Below, in pieces: positions 33,762 to 42,179 of a DNA stretch of 64,000 nt (position 1 is its first letter; every line of letters starts with the position of its first letter). The DNA is from Frigoribacterium sp. ACAM 257 (lineage in GTDB: Bacteria; Actinomycetota; Actinomycetes; Actinomycetales; Microbacteriaceae), in the NCBI RefSeq assembly GCF_007954365.1, contig NZ_VOLO01000003.1, forward strand, positions 372,001 to 436,000, read 5' to 3'. The position numbers and the translations under genes are program-made. The notes below the pieces were generated by a model. The model had not been told where the DNA came from and searched no databases. It worked only from the letters and a program-made list of their open reading frames with translations.

Positions 33762-35297
33762 ATGGCCACATTCGTCGACCACGTGACCCTCCACCTGCGA
33801 GCAGGCAACGGGGGCAACGGCTGCGTCTCCGTCAAGCGCGAGAAGTTCAAGCCCCTCGCCGGCCCCGACGGGGGCAACGGCGGCAACGGCGGCGACATCG
33901 TGCTCGTCGCCGACGCTGGAGTGACCACGCTGCTCGGGTTCCACCGGGCGCCGCACCGCTCGAGCGACAACGGCGGCCCCGGCATGGGCGACCACCGCAG
34001 CGGCACCCAGGGCCAGGAACTGGAGCTCGCGGTCCCGCTCGGCACCGTCGTCAAGACGGTCGACGGCGACGAGCTGATCGACATGACCGAGCACGGCATG
34101 CGCTACGTCATCGCCGAGGCCGGCATCGGCGGGCTCGGCAACGCCGCGCTCTCGTCGACCAAGCGCAAGGCGCCCGGCTTCGCGCTGCTCGGCACGCCCG
34201 GCTGGCAGGGCGACGTGCTGCTCGAGCTCAAGGTCGTCGCGGACATCGCGCTCGTCGGCTACCCGTCGGCCGGCAAGTCGAGCCTCGTCGCCGCGCTCTC
34301 GGCCGCGAAGCCGAAGATCGCCGACTACCCCTTCACGACCCTCCACCCGAACCTCGGCGTCGTCGAGTCGGGCGAGACCCGGTACACCGTCGCCGACGTG
34401 CCCGGCCTGATCGAGGGCGCGAGCGAGGGCAAGGGCCTCGGCCTCGAGTTCCTCCGCCACGTCGAGCGATGCTCGGCGCTGCTGCACGTGCTCGACTGCG
34501 CCACGCTCGAGCCCGGCCGCGACCCGCTGACCGACCTCGAGATCATCCGTCGCGAGCTCGAGGCGTACCCGGTGCCCGAGGGGCAGACGCCCCTCCTCGA
34601 GCGCCCCCAGCTGATCGCCCTCAACAAGGTCGACGTGCCCGACGGCCGCGAGCTCGCCGACTTCGTGACGCCCGAGCTCGAGGCCCGCGGCTACCGCGTG
34701 TTCGAGATCTCGGCCGTCAGCCACGAGGGCCTCCGCAACCTCTCGTTCGCCCTCGCCGAGGTCGTCGAGCAGAGCCGCGCCGAGATCGCGGCCCGGCCCG
34801 CGCCTCCTCGTCTGGTCATGCGCCCCCGCGCCGTCAACGAGAAGCCCTTCGTCATCAAGGTCGAGGGCGGCACGTACGGCAACGTCTACCGGATTCTCGG
34901 CCAGAAGCCCGAGCGCTGGGTCGTGCAGACCCAGTTCAACAACGAGGAGGCGGTGGGCTACCTCGCCGACCGGCTCAACGCCATCGGCATCGAGGACGCC
35001 TTGTTCAAGGCAGGTGCGCAGGCCGGCTCGACCGTCGTCATCGGCCCCGAGGGCGGCATCGTCTTCGACTGGGAGCCGACGCTGACCTCGACCGCCGAGC
35101 TGATGACCTCGGCCCGCGGCACCGACCCGCGCCTGATCAAGAACGACCGCCCGACCCGCAACCAGCGCCGCGAGGACTACTTCGAGCGCATGGACGCCAA
35201 GGCCGAGGCCCGTGCCGAGCTGCAGCGCGAGCGCGCCGCCGGTCTCTGGACAGACGACGAGGGCTTCCTCGTCAAGGAGGGCGACGAAGAACGATGA
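33762..35297 (+). CDS. obgE: GTPase Obg/CgtA
   Basis: 511 residues. The Gly-rich Obg fold ([34 protein letters not shown]) is followed by the G domain with P-loop GYPSAGKSS (about 166-174), the TTLHPN switch, [10 protein letters not shown] (G3) and NKVD (G4). The C-terminal OCT domain has [13 protein letters not shown] and [12 protein letters not shown]. It acts in 50S maturation and the stringent response. In most actinobacteria rplU and rpmA directly precede it; here they do not. The start is the ATG at 33762. Its stop overlaps proB in ATGA. Confidence 0.97.
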   Translation: MATFVDHVTLHLRAGNGGNGCVSVKREKFKPLAGPDGGNGGNGGDIVLVADAGVTTLLGFHRAPHRSSDNGGPGMGDHRSGTQGQELELAVPLGTVVKTVDGDELIDMTEHGMRYVIAEAGIGGLGNAALSSTKRKAPGFALLGTPGWQGDVLLELKVVADIALVGYPSAGKSSLVAALSAAKPKIADYPFTTLHPNLGVVESGETRYTVADVPGLIEGASEGKGLGLEFLRHVERCSALLHVLDCATLEPGRDPLTDLEIIRRELEAYPVPEGQTPLLERPQLIALNKVDVPDGRELADFVTPELEARGYRVFEISAVSHEGLRNLSFALAEVVEQSRAEIAARPAPPRLVMRPRAVNEKPFVIKVEGGTYGNVYRILGQKPERWVVQTQFNNEEAVGYLADRLNAIGIEDALFKAGAQAGSTVVIGPEGGIVFDWEPTLTSTAELMTSARGTDPRLIKNDRPTRNQRREDYFERMDAKAEARAELQRERAAGLWTDDEGFLVKEGDEER

Positions 35298-36130
35298 GCG
35301 CCGAGGGCCCCGCCGAGACCCTGCTGCGCCCCGGCGGCGAGCCGGTCGTCGCCGCCAGGGCGGACATCGCCCGGGCGCGGCGCATCGTCGTCAAGGTGGG
35401 GTCGTCGTCGATCAGCGGCGACGCCGCCCACCAGATCGAGCCGCTCGTCGACGCCCTGGCAGGCGCGCACGCCCGCGGCGCCGAGGTGGTGCTCGTCTCG
35501 TCGGGCGCGATCGCGACCGGCATGCCGCACCTGCGGCTCGACTCGCGGCCGACCGACCTCGCGACGCAGCAGGCGGCCGCGGCGGTGGGCCAGAACGTGC
35601 TCATCTTCCGGTACCAGCAGAGCCTCCGCCGGCACGACATCGTCGCTGGCCAGGTGCTGCTCACGGCCGGCGACATGGCCGACCCGACTCCGCGCAGCAA
35701 CGCACAGCGCGCGATGGGGCGCCTGCTCGAGCTGGGGATCCTGCCGATCGTCAACGAGAACGACACGGTCGCGACCCAGGAGATCCGGTTCGGCGACAAC
35801 GACCGGCTGGCCGCCCTCGTCTCGGAGCTGATCGGGGCAGACGTGCTCGTGTTGCTCAGCGACGTGGACGCGCTCTACACGCGCCCGCCGCACGAGCCCG
35901 GCGCCGTGCGCATCGACGACGTGACCCAGGGCGACGACCTGGCCGGGGTGACGTTCGGCGAGGCGAGCTCGACGGGGGTCGGCACCGGGGGAGCAGGCAC
36001 GAAGGTGGCCGCCGCGCGCTACGCCGCAGCGGCCGGCACGCCCGTGCTCGTCACCTCGGCGGCGAACGTCGCCGAGGCGCTGGCCGGCGCCCCGGTGGGC
36101 ACCTTCTTCGCGGCGGCGCCCCGCAGCTGA
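35294..36130 (+). CDS. proB: Glutamate 5-kinase (kinase domain only)
   Basis: 278 residues. [12 protein letters not shown] is the amino-acid-kinase N-terminus; [35 protein letters not shown] and [15 protein letters not shown] are ProB-specific. It catalyses the first step of proline synthesis and is feedback-inhibited by proline in the family. The chain ends right after the kinase fold; the C-terminal PUA domain found in E. coli ProB (367 residues) is absent. The ATG overlaps the obgE stop, so it is coupled to obgE, with proA 36 bp downstream. Confidence 0.95.
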   Translation: MSAEGPAETLLRPGGEPVVAARADIARARRIVVKVGSSSISGDAAHQIEPLVDALAGAHARGAEVVLVSSGAIATGMPHLRLDSRPTDLATQQAAAAVGQNVLIFRYQQSLRRHDIVAGQVLLTAGDMADPTPRSNAQRAMGRLLELGILPIVNENDTVATQEIRFGDNDRLAALVSELIGADVLVLLSDVDALYTRPPHEPGAVRIDDVTQGDDLAGVTFGEASSTGVGTGGAGTKVAAARYAAAAGTPVLVTSAANVAEALAGAPVGTFFAAAPRS

Positions 36131-36153
36131 CGCTGCTGCTGCCGCCGTCGCCG

Positions 36154-36159
36154 TAGGCT
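36154..36159 (+). promoter_or_regulatory. -10 element for a possible leaderless proA transcript
   Basis: TAGGCT at 36154-36159 is 6 nt before the proA ATG and there is no clear Shine-Dalgarno. It may add an internal promoter to the obgE-proB-proA unit. Confidence 0.45.
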
Positions 36160-36165
36160 CCAGGG

Positions 36166-37446
36166 ATGTCGTCGACCGTCGCCCCGTCGTTCACCGAGAC
36201 CCTGCGCTCCGCGAAGGCCGCGTCCGTCCGGCTCGCGACCCTGACCGCCGCCGAGAAGGACGCCGCGCTGCACGCGATCGCCGCGGCGCTGGTCGCCGAG
36301 GGGCCGCGCATCGTGGCCGCGAACGAGCTCGACCTGGCTCGTGCGCGCGACGAGGGGGCCAGCGACGCCCTGCGTGACCGCCTGCGTCTCGACGCGGCCC
36401 GGCTGGAGTCGCTGGCGGACGCCGTGCGTCTCGTCGCCGGGCTCGTCGATCCGGTGGGGGAGAGCCTGCGGGGCCGTGTCCTGCCGAACGGCCTGAGGCT
36501 CGACCAGGTCCGCGTCCCGTTCGGCGTCGTCGGCGTCATCTACGAGGCCCGGCCGAACGTCACGGTCGACATCGCCGCCCTGGCCCTGAAGAGCGGCAAC
36601 GCGGCCGTGCTGCGCGGCGGCAGCGCGGCACGTGCGACGAACCAGGTGCTCGTCGAGGTCCTGCAGGAGGCGCTGGTCGGGTCGGGCCTGCCCGCCGACG
36701 CGGTCGTCACGATCGACGAGCACGGCCGGGCCGGGGCCGCCGAGCTGATGCGGGCACGGGGCCTGGTCGACGTGCTCGTGCCGCGCGGCAGCGCCGAGCT
36801 GATCGAGACCGTCGTGCGTGAGTCGACCGTGCCCGTGATCGAGACCGGGGCCGGCGTCGTCCACGTCTTCCTCGACGCGTCCGCCGACGAGGCGATGGCC
36901 GTCGACGTCGTCCTCGACGCCAAGGTCAGCCGGCCGAGCGTCTGCAACGCGCTCGAGACCCTGCTCGTGCACGCGGACGCGGCCGACCGCCTGCTGCCGC
37001 CGGTGCTGGGCGCCCTCCGCGCCTCCGGCGTGACGGTGCACGGCGACGAGCGCGTCGTGCGCGACTTCCCCGACACGGTGGCGGCGACCGACGCCGACTG
37101 GGCCGCCGAGTACATGAGCCTCGACCTGGCCGTGCGCGTCGTGGCCGACGTGGACGAGGCGATGGCGCACATCGCGCGGTGGTCCACGCACCACACCGAG
37201 TCGATCCTCACGAACGACCACGCCGTCGCCGAGCGGTTCCTCAAGGAGGTCGACAGCGCCGTGGTCATGGTCAACGCCTCGACCCGCTTCACCGACGGGG
37301 GAGAGTTCGGCTTCGGCGCCGAGGTCGGCATCTCGACCCAGAAGCTGCACGCACGGGGCCCGATGGGGCTGCCGGAGCTCACGAGCACCAAGTGGGTCGT
37401 TCGAGGGCAAGGCCAGGTGCGCGGGCCGGCCCGACCTCGCGGCTAG
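36166..37446 (+). CDS. proA: Gamma-glutamyl-phosphate reductase
   Basis: 426 residues. The catalytic Cys is C260 in [32 protein letters not shown] and [15 protein letters not shown] are ProA motifs, and [32 protein letters not shown] the conserved C-terminal part. It reduces glutamyl-5-phosphate with NADPH to the semialdehyde in proline synthesis. It follows proB by 35 bp. The ATG is preceded by a TAGGCT hexamer at leaderless spacing. Confidence 0.96.
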   Translation: MSSTVAPSFTETLRSAKAASVRLATLTAAEKDAALHAIAAALVAEGPRIVAANELDLARARDEGASDALRDRLRLDAARLESLADAVRLVAGLVDPVGESLRGRVLPNGLRLDQVRVPFGVVGVIYEARPNVTVDIAALALKSGNAAVLRGGSAARATNQVLVEVLQEALVGSGLPADAVVTIDEHGRAGAAELMRARGLVDVLVPRGSAELIETVVRESTVPVIETGAGVVHVFLDASADEAMAVDVVLDAKVSRPSVCNALETLLVHADAADRLLPPVLGALRASGVTVHGDERVVRDFPDTVAATDADWAAEYMSLDLAVRVVADVDEAMAHIARWSTHHTESILTNDHAVAERFLKEVDSAVVMVNASTRFTDGGEFGFGAEVGISTQKLHARGPMGLPELTSTKWVVRGQGQVRGPARPRG

Positions 37447-37480
37447 ACTGTCGGGGATCGCCCCTCGGAACGGAGAACCC

Positions 37481-37699
37481 ATGCTCGACGTCGCCCTCCT
37501 GGCCGCAGCCCACGAAGACCTCGCGCCGCTGATCGCGCCTCCCGTCGTCATCGCCGCCACGTTCGGCCTGTTCTTCCTGTTCCTCGGCTACGTCGTGTGG
37601 AGCTACCGCGACGTCGCGAACCGCTCGCCGCGCAAGGCGAAGACGCAGGCGCACCACGACGGCCCCATCGACGAGTTCGGCCACCCCGAGCAGCACTGA
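37481..37699 (+). CDS. Small single-pass membrane protein
   Basis: 72 residues. A TM segment at about 20-42 ([23 protein letters not shown]) is followed by a basic patch (RSPRKAKTQ) and a His-rich acidic tail ending HPEQH. GGAG lies 8 nt before the ATG, and TAGACT at 37444-37449 could be its -10. No family is recognised with certainty. It lies between proA and nadD, on the same strand. Confidence 0.75.
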   Translation: MLDVALLAAAHEDLAPLIAPPVVIAATFGLFFLFLGYVVWSYRDVANRSPRKAKTQAHHDGPIDEFGHPEQH

Positions 37700-37716
37700 C
37701 CGGGCGGCACCGCACC

Positions 37717-38352
37717 ATGGTCGGCACGACGCCCGCGACGAGCACCCCCGGGGCGTTCGTCACGGGCCGCCGACCCCGCGTGGGGATCATGGGCGGCACC
37801 TTCGACCCGATCCACCACGGGCACCTCGTCGCCGCGAGCGAGGTCGCGCAGTCGTTCCACCTCGACGAGGTCCTCTTCGTCCCGACGGGCCAGCCGTACA
37901 TGAAGTCCGGCGTCAGCGACAGCGAGCACCGGTACCTCATGACGGTCGTGGCCACCGCCTCCAACCCGATGTTCACCGTCAGCCGGGTCGACATCGACCG
38001 TGACGGCCCGACCTACACGATCGACACCCTCCGGGACATCCGGGCGCAGAGGCCCGACTCCGAGCTGTTCTTCATCACGGGCGCCGACGCCGTCGCGCAG
38101 ATCCTCGACTGGAAAGACGTGCGCGAGCTCTGGGACCTCGCGCACTTCGTCGCGGTGACCCGACCGGGCCACGACCTCAGCGTCGGCGGCCTGCCGGAGA
38201 GCGACGTAAGCTTGCTCGAGGTCCCGGCCCTCGCCATCTCGTCGACCGACTGCCGCGCTCGGGTGGGCCGTGGGTTCCCGGTGTGGTACCTGGTTCCTGA
38301 CGGGGTCGTCCAGTACATCTCCAAGCACCACCTGTATCGGAGCAACGCATGA
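37717..38352 (+). CDS. nadD: Nicotinate-nucleotide adenylyltransferase
   Basis: 211 residues. The nucleotidyltransferase motif [11 protein letters not shown] is near residue 26 and ISSTDCR near the C-terminus is the ISSTxxR motif. [16 protein letters not shown] is also family-specific. It makes nicotinate adenine dinucleotide in NAD synthesis. A Thr/Pro-rich N-terminal extension of about 20 residues precedes the fold. Its stop overlaps the next ATG (ATGA), as nadD is part of the nadD-LTRRQ-rsfS unit. Confidence 0.95.
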   Translation: MVGTTPATSTPGAFVTGRRPRVGIMGGTFDPIHHGHLVAASEVAQSFHLDEVLFVPTGQPYMKSGVSDSEHRYLMTVVATASNPMFTVSRVDIDRDGPTYTIDTLRDIRAQRPDSELFFITGADAVAQILDWKDVRELWDLAHFVAVTRPGHDLSVGGLPESDVSLLEVPALAISSTDCRARVGRGFPVWYLVPDGVVQYISKHHLYRSNA

Positions 38353-39584
38353 GCACGTCCGACGAGCAGCCGCTGACCCGGCGCCAGATCCGTGAGCGCG
38401 AACGTGCCCGCGAGGCAGGCCGCGCCGTCGCCGAGGGCACCGCAGGAGGCGCGCCCGTCGAGGGCTCGACGCCAGGGTCCGCCGCTGCCCCGGTCGCCGC
38501 GTCCGTGCCCGCCTCGGCCCCGCAGGCCGACGCCGCGCCCGTCCCGACGGCGGCGCCCGTCCCGGCGTCTGCGCCGACCCCTCCTCCTGCCTCGGTCGCC
38601 GGCCCCGACGGTCTGACCCGTCGGCAGATGCGCGCCCAGCGCGCCGAGCAGACGGGGCCGTCCGCACCGGTCCCGCTGCAGACGCCCGGCCCCGAGCCCC
38701 GTCGTCGCCTGGTCGACGCGCTGAGCACGGTCGACGAGATCGTCGCGCCCCTGGACGAGAGCGCCCCGGCCAGCGCGCGGCAGTCGGTCGGCGACCACTC
38801 GTCCGGCGTGCCGAGCGCGACTGCCGAGAGCGGTGCAGGCGCCGTGTCCGACGCCGATGCCGAAGGTCGTGCGCCCGGCCCGCGTCGCACGGGGCAGCCG
38901 TCCCCGACGCCTACCCCGACGTCGGCCGAGCCTGCCGCGGCGCCCACCTCGGCGCCGTCCGTGTTCCCCCTCGACCTCGCCGAGTCCCGTCCGGCCTCGG
39001 CCTCGACCCCCGTCGACGGCGACCCGGGCGTCAGCTCCTCGCCGACCGCGTCGTCGGCGTCCGGCTCGGTCGCCGAGCCCGCACCGGCGTCCGCCCCCGA
39101 GCCGAGCGGCTTCGTGCCGCCCGTCGGCCACTGGACGACGCAGTCGGACGAGCCCGACGGCGACACGGCTCCCGGCCGCGCCCTCGGCACCCACACGGGC
39201 CAGACGAACGCGCTGATCCTCACCGACCAGCAGGTCGCCGACGTGACCGGGGCGCTCAACGCGACCGGCGAGATCATCATCACGGGCTCGATCGACCTGC
39301 CCCGCAGCCTGGGCGCCACGGGCTCCCAGGCCCGCATCGACAACTCCGACATCGACCGCCTGCTCGAGCAGGGCGACGCCGAGAGCGCCGAGACCGACGC
39401 GGCGCCCGTGCGGGCCAGCCGGGCCATCAGCACCCACACCTCGACCCGGTCGGTGGTCCTCGCCGCCTCGCAGCCCGCCTCCAGCAAGGTGCCCCTGATC
39501 CTGGGGATCGGCGGGGGCATCCTCGGAGCAGGTATCATCGGTGTCGTCATCGCCGGGTTCGCCACGGGCATCCTCGGCGGCTGA
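38349..39584 (+). CDS. Uncharacterised membrane protein with LTRRQ(I/M)R motifs
   Basis: 411 residues. Two copies of LTRRQxR occur at the start ([16 protein letters not shown]) and near residue 94 ([15 protein letters not shown]), separated by long Ala/Pro/Val/Ser-rich disordered stretches. The last 35 residues form a Gly-rich TM helix ([23 protein letters not shown]). A conserved-looking segment ([35 protein letters not shown]) sits at about 280-320. I do not know its function; the location between nadD and rsfS is shared by related actinobacteria as I recall. The ATG overlaps the nadD stop. Confidence 0.75.
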   Translation: MSTSDEQPLTRRQIRERERAREAGRAVAEGTAGGAPVEGSTPGSAAAPVAASVPASAPQADAAPVPTAAPVPASAPTPPPASVAGPDGLTRRQMRAQRAEQTGPSAPVPLQTPGPEPRRRLVDALSTVDEIVAPLDESAPASARQSVGDHSSGVPSATAESGAGAVSDADAEGRAPGPRRTGQPSPTPTPTSAEPAAAPTSAPSVFPLDLAESRPASASTPVDGDPGVSSSPTASSASGSVAEPAPASAPEPSGFVPPVGHWTTQSDEPDGDTAPGRALGTHTGQTNALILTDQQVADVTGALNATGEIIITGSIDLPRSLGATGSQARIDNSDIDRLLEQGDAESAETDAAPVRASRAISTHTSTRSVVLAASQPASSKVPLILGIGGGILGAGIIGVVIAGFATGILGG

Positions 39585-39629
39585 CGCCGCCGTCGTCCCG
39601 TCCCGGGGCGACCCACCCCGAAGGAATCC

Positions 39630-40037
39630 GTGACAGCCACCCCTCGTGCCATCGAGCTCCTGCAGATCGCAGCCCGCGCCGCCGACGACAAGCAGGCCGA
39701 GGACCTCGTCGCGCTCGACGTCTCCGAGCCGCTGGCCCTCACCGACGTGTTCCTCCTGGCCTCCGGCCGCAACGAGCGGAACGTCGTCGCCATCGCCAGC
39801 GAGATCGAGGACAAGATGCTCGAGGCCGGCGCCCGCACCCTGCGTCGCGAGGGGCGCGCCGAGGGCCGCTGGATCCTGCTCGATTTCGGCGACGTCGTCG
39901 TCCACGTCTTCCACGACGAAGACCGCCAGTACTACTCGCTCGAGCGCCTGTGGAGCGACTGCCCGGCGATCCCGCTCGACGTCGTGACCGCCTCTTCCGC
40001 CGAGGCTGCCTCGGCTCCCGCGTCCACCGAGGCCTGA
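39630..40037 (+). CDS. rsfS: Ribosome silencing factor RsfS (Iojap/YbeB)
   Basis: 135 residues, with DVSEPLALTDVFLLASGRNERNVVAIASEIED and GRWILLDFGDVVVHVFHDEDRQYYSLERLWSDCP, the diagnostic RsfS blocks. It binds L14 on the 50S subunit and blocks subunit joining in starvation. GTG start with AAGGAA 4 nt upstream. It ends in a short Ala/Ser-rich tail. 45 bp separate it from the preceding LTRRQ gene. Confidence 0.95.
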   Translation: MTATPRAIELLQIAARAADDKQAEDLVALDVSEPLALTDVFLLASGRNERNVVAIASEIEDKMLEAGARTLRREGRAEGRWILLDFGDVVVHVFHDEDRQYYSLERLWSDCPAIPLDVVTASSAEAASAPASTEA

Positions 40038-40094
40038 GCCCGCGCGTCCTCGACGCGTCGCGGCGGCGTCGGTGGTGCGTGCGAGCCTGACGTC

Positions 40095-40802
40095 ATGATC
40101 ATCGACCGGGTCCGCGTGCCCCAGGCGCTCGTCGCCGACCCCGTCGAGTGGCCGTTCACCGTCCCGGCCGTCGCTGCGCTGGTGGGAGCGGGCGTGTCCC
40201 TCGACGCGCCCGTGACGTTCCTCGTCGGCGAGAACGGCAGCGGCAAGTCGACGATCGTCGAGGCCCTCGCCGAGGCGTGGGGCGCAGACGTGCGTGGTGG
40301 TCGGTCGCACGGCACGTACTCGTCCGAGCTGGAGCCGTCCGAGCTGGGTGCCGTGCTCGAGCTCGGACGCACGCCGACGGGCAGCCGCATGGTCGGACGC
40401 CGGGCCCGGGGGTACTTCCTCCGGTCCGAGACGGCGCTCGACATGTTCTCGAGGTACGAGAAGCGCGACCCGGGGTTCCACGACGTGAGCCACGGCGAGA
40501 GCTTCCTGCACGCCTTCGACGCCCGCCTCGCCGAGAAGGGGCTGTACCTGCTCGACGAGCCCGAGGCGGCGCTCTCGTTCAGTGCGTGCCTGCAGCTGAT
40601 GGGCACGCTCGCCGACGTGGTCGACTCCGGCGGGCAGGTCGTCTGCGCCACCCACTCGCCGGTGCTCACGGCCCTGCCGGGCGCCTCGGTGCTGCAGCTC
40701 GGCGAGCGGGGGATCGAGCGGACGACGTGGGGCGAGCTCGACCTCGTGCAGCACTGGCGGGCGTTCCTCGGCGACCCGGGGCGGTACCTGCGGCACCTCT
40801 GA
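40095..40802 (+). CDS. Small ABC-type AAA ATPase (SMC/OLD-like)
   Basis: 235 residues. Walker A GENGSGKST at about 45-53, an ABC-like signature DVSHGESF, Walker B GLYLLDEPE and switch His in VCATHSP. This is the compact, single-domain AAA_21/AAA_23-type ATPase with no transporter domain. No membrane partner is adjacent. The exact role is unknown; relatives are often annotated as ATP-binding proteins of unknown substrate. It lies 57 bp after rsfS. Confidence 0.85.
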   Translation: MIIDRVRVPQALVADPVEWPFTVPAVAALVGAGVSLDAPVTFLVGENGSGKSTIVEALAEAWGADVRGGRSHGTYSSELEPSELGAVLELGRTPTGSRMVGRRARGYFLRSETALDMFSRYEKRDPGFHDVSHGESFLHAFDARLAEKGLYLLDEPEAALSFSACLQLMGTLADVVDSGGQVVCATHSPVLTALPGASVLQLGERGIERTTWGELDLVQHWRAFLGDPGRYLRHL

Positions 40803-40910
40803 GCCGCGGGGCGGGGCGGGGCGGCGGGCCCTGCCGGCAGGTGTACTTGCGACCTCGAATTCTGTAGTAAGGTTGACGAGTTGCTTCGGCAGCGGAAACA
40901 CGAGCAACAC

Positions 40911-41012
40911 AGCAACACGATCTGGGTCTGTGGCGCAGCTGGTAGCGCACCTGCATGGCATGCAGGGGGTCAGGGGTTCGAGTCCCCTCAGATCCACCGA
41001 GAAGCAACACGA
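40911..41012 (+). repeat. 10-bp direct repeat flanking tRNA-Ala
   Basis: AGCAACACGA occurs at 40911-40920, just before the tRNA gene, and again at 41003-41012, just after it; a partial third copy (GAGCAACAC) begins at 40902. No integrase is near. Confidence 0.6.
40924..40996 (+). tRNA. tRNA-Ala (anticodon GGC)
   Basis: 73 nt. The acceptor stem GGGTCTG pairs CAGATCC (one G-T pair), discriminator A. The D arm is GCGC-loop-GCGC. The anticodon arm is CCTGC / ATGGCAT / GCAGG, with anticodon GGC reading GCC, the preferred Ala codon of a high-GC genome. The T arm AGGGG-TTCGAGT-CCCCT carries the invariant TTCGA. CCA is not fully encoded: the gene is followed by CCG. The DNA just upstream (40850-40920) is notably more AT-rich and should hold its promoter. 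Confidence 0.96.
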
Positions 41013-41025
41013 CACGGCGTCGACG

Positions 41026-41057
41026 CGAATGGCCTCACCTCAGGGTGGGGCCATTCG
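41026..41057 (+). terminator. Terminator after tRNA-Ala
   Basis: CGAATGGCC (41026-41034) pairs GGCCATTCG (41049-41057), with inner CACC-TCAG-GGTG pairing, 29 bp past the tRNA end. Confidence 0.8.
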
Positions 41058-41112
41058 TCGTTCGCCCCTCCTTGACGCCTGCGCCCCGGTCCTGCCCCTC
41101 GGCCCTCTCCTC

Positions 41113-41209
41113 ATTCAGGAACATGGGTCCTGAGCCGGTGCTGTGCAGGACCGGGAGTCCTGCACCGTGCACGATTCGGGAGCCGCCCGGGCCGAGTTCC
41201 TGAATCGTG
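41113..41209. other. Unexplained structured intergenic element (three nested/competing hairpins)
   Basis: In the 331-bp gap between the tRNA gene and the next ORF. ATTCAGGAAC (41113-41122) is perfectly complementary to GTTCCTGAAT (41196-41205). Between them are TCAGGA/TCCTGA (41115-41120, 41128-41133) and the 9-bp hairpin GTGCAGGAC-CGGGA-GTCCTGCAC (41143-41165). CACGATTCGGGA (41170-41181) pairs TCCTGAATCGTG (41198-41209) with one G-T. The right arm can therefore pair with either of two left partners. It could be a small RNA, an operator array or a repeat relic; nothing decides. Confidence 0.5.
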
Positions 41210-41327
41210 ACGAGCAGACCAGGCGGCTCGCAGGAGGCGCGGGTCGGCACGCGCCGGGAGCCGCGTCGGCCTGGACGTGCGCTGTGCATCGGCTCCACGC
41301 GGGAGGCGGACGCGGTAGACATCAAGC

Positions 41328-42074
41328 ATGAGCAACGAGCAGCCTGGCCAGACCCCCGTCCCCGACGACGACGCGACCCGCGCCTCCGGGACGCCGACGG
41401 GCGCGGACCGTCCCCGTCCTGCGTACGGCGAGTACGCGCCGACTCAGGCAGGAGGCGCCGCGGCGCCGACCGAGCAGCCTCCCGTCGGTCGGGGTGCGTC
41501 GGACGGTGCGCCGTACGGCGCACCGCAGCAGGGTGCGCCGTACGGCGCACCGCAGCAGGGCTCCCCGGCCTCGACCCCCACCACCGGCACACCCGGTCCG
41601 AAGGGCATCGGCGCCTTCGCCGGCGAGGGGCACCCGCAGACGCTCGCGACGTTCACGCGCTACGAGGACGCGCAGTCCGCCGTCGACCTGCTCAGCGACG
41701 AGGGCTTCCCCGTCGAGAGCGTGTCGATCGTCGGCCACGACATCCGGACCGTCGAGAACGTCGCCGGTCGCCTGACGACCGGCAAGGCCGCAGCACGCGG
41801 TGCGGCCGGCGGTGCGTGGTTCGGGCTCTTGCTCGGCCTGCTCTTCAGCATCTTCGCCCCGGGCGTCGCGTTCATCGGCGTGCTGCTGATCGCCCTCGGC
41901 GCCGGAGCCCTGTGGGGTGCGCTCTGGGGGGCGGTCGGCCACGCCGCCACCCGCGGTCGTCGCGACTTCGCCTCGGTCAAGACGATGGAGGCGGGTCGCT
42001 ACGAGGTCCTCGTGCGCGGCGAGCTCTCCGCCCGCGCGCACCAGGTGCTCGCTCAGGGCCGCAAGGTCGCCTGA
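41328..42074 (+). CDS. General stress protein (YflT/GsmA-like domain) with two membrane segments
   Basis: 248 residues. A disordered N-terminal half contains GAPYGAPQQ twice. The domain TLATFTRYEDAQSAVDLLSDEGFPVESVSIVGHDIR resembles the YflT heat/general-stress family. Then come a Gly/Ala glycine-zipper TM hairpin (GAAGGAWFGLLLGLLFSIF and GVAFIGVLLIALGAGALWGALWGAVG) and a basic-acidic C-terminus. No Shine-Dalgarno is obvious; TAGACA lies 6 nt before the ATG, compatible with a weak leaderless promoter. Followed by a 22-bp-stem terminator. Confidence 0.8.
   Translation: MSNEQPGQTPVPDDDATRASGTPTGADRPRPAYGEYAPTQAGGAAAPTEQPPVGRGASDGAPYGAPQQGAPYGAPQQGSPASTPTTGTPGPKGIGAFAGEGHPQTLATFTRYEDAQSAVDLLSDEGFPVESVSIVGHDIRTVENVAGRLTTGKAAARGAAGGAWFGLLLGLLFSIFAPGVAFIGVLLIALGAGALWGALWGAVGHAATRGRRDFASVKTMEAGRYEVLVRGELSARAHQVLAQGRKVA
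41505..41551 (+). repeat. Tandem 27-bp repeat with a perfect 20-bp palindrome in each unit
   Basis: GGTGCGCCGTACGGCGCACC, a perfect palindrome, is present at 41505-41524 and 41532-41551, 27 bp apart, encoding GAPYGAPQQ repeats in the stress protein's disordered part. Confidence 0.85.
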
Positions 42075-42107
42075 CGGCTGTCTCGAGAAGCGAGGCCAGC
42101 TCCAGCG

Positions 42108-42155
42108 CCGGCACGACGAAGGGCCCCGCACCAGCGGGGCCCTTCGTCGTGCCGG
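42108..42155. terminator. Strong bidirectional terminator
   Basis: Perfect 22-bp arms (42108-42129 and 42134-42155) with loop ACCA, between the convergent stress protein and SDR genes. The arm includes CACGACGAAGGGCCCCGC, shared with the terminators near 16830 and 59192. Confidence 0.92.
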
Positions 42156-42179
42156 GGCCGAGCCCGTCGGCTCGGCGCC

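Noticed and set aside
37481-37699. Small membrane toxin of a toxin-antitoxin pair
   Set aside because: No antitoxin partner, a good Shine-Dalgarno, and a location in a housekeeping gene row argue against it.
40095-40802. ATP-binding component of an ABC exporter or a defence ATPase
   Set aside because: No permease or nuclease/effector gene is adjacent; only a lone small AAA ATPase can be supported.
40902-41327. Integrated mobile element at tRNA-Ala
   Set aside because: No integrase, excisionase or phage gene lies on either side and the flanking repeats are only 10 bp; not enough to call an element.
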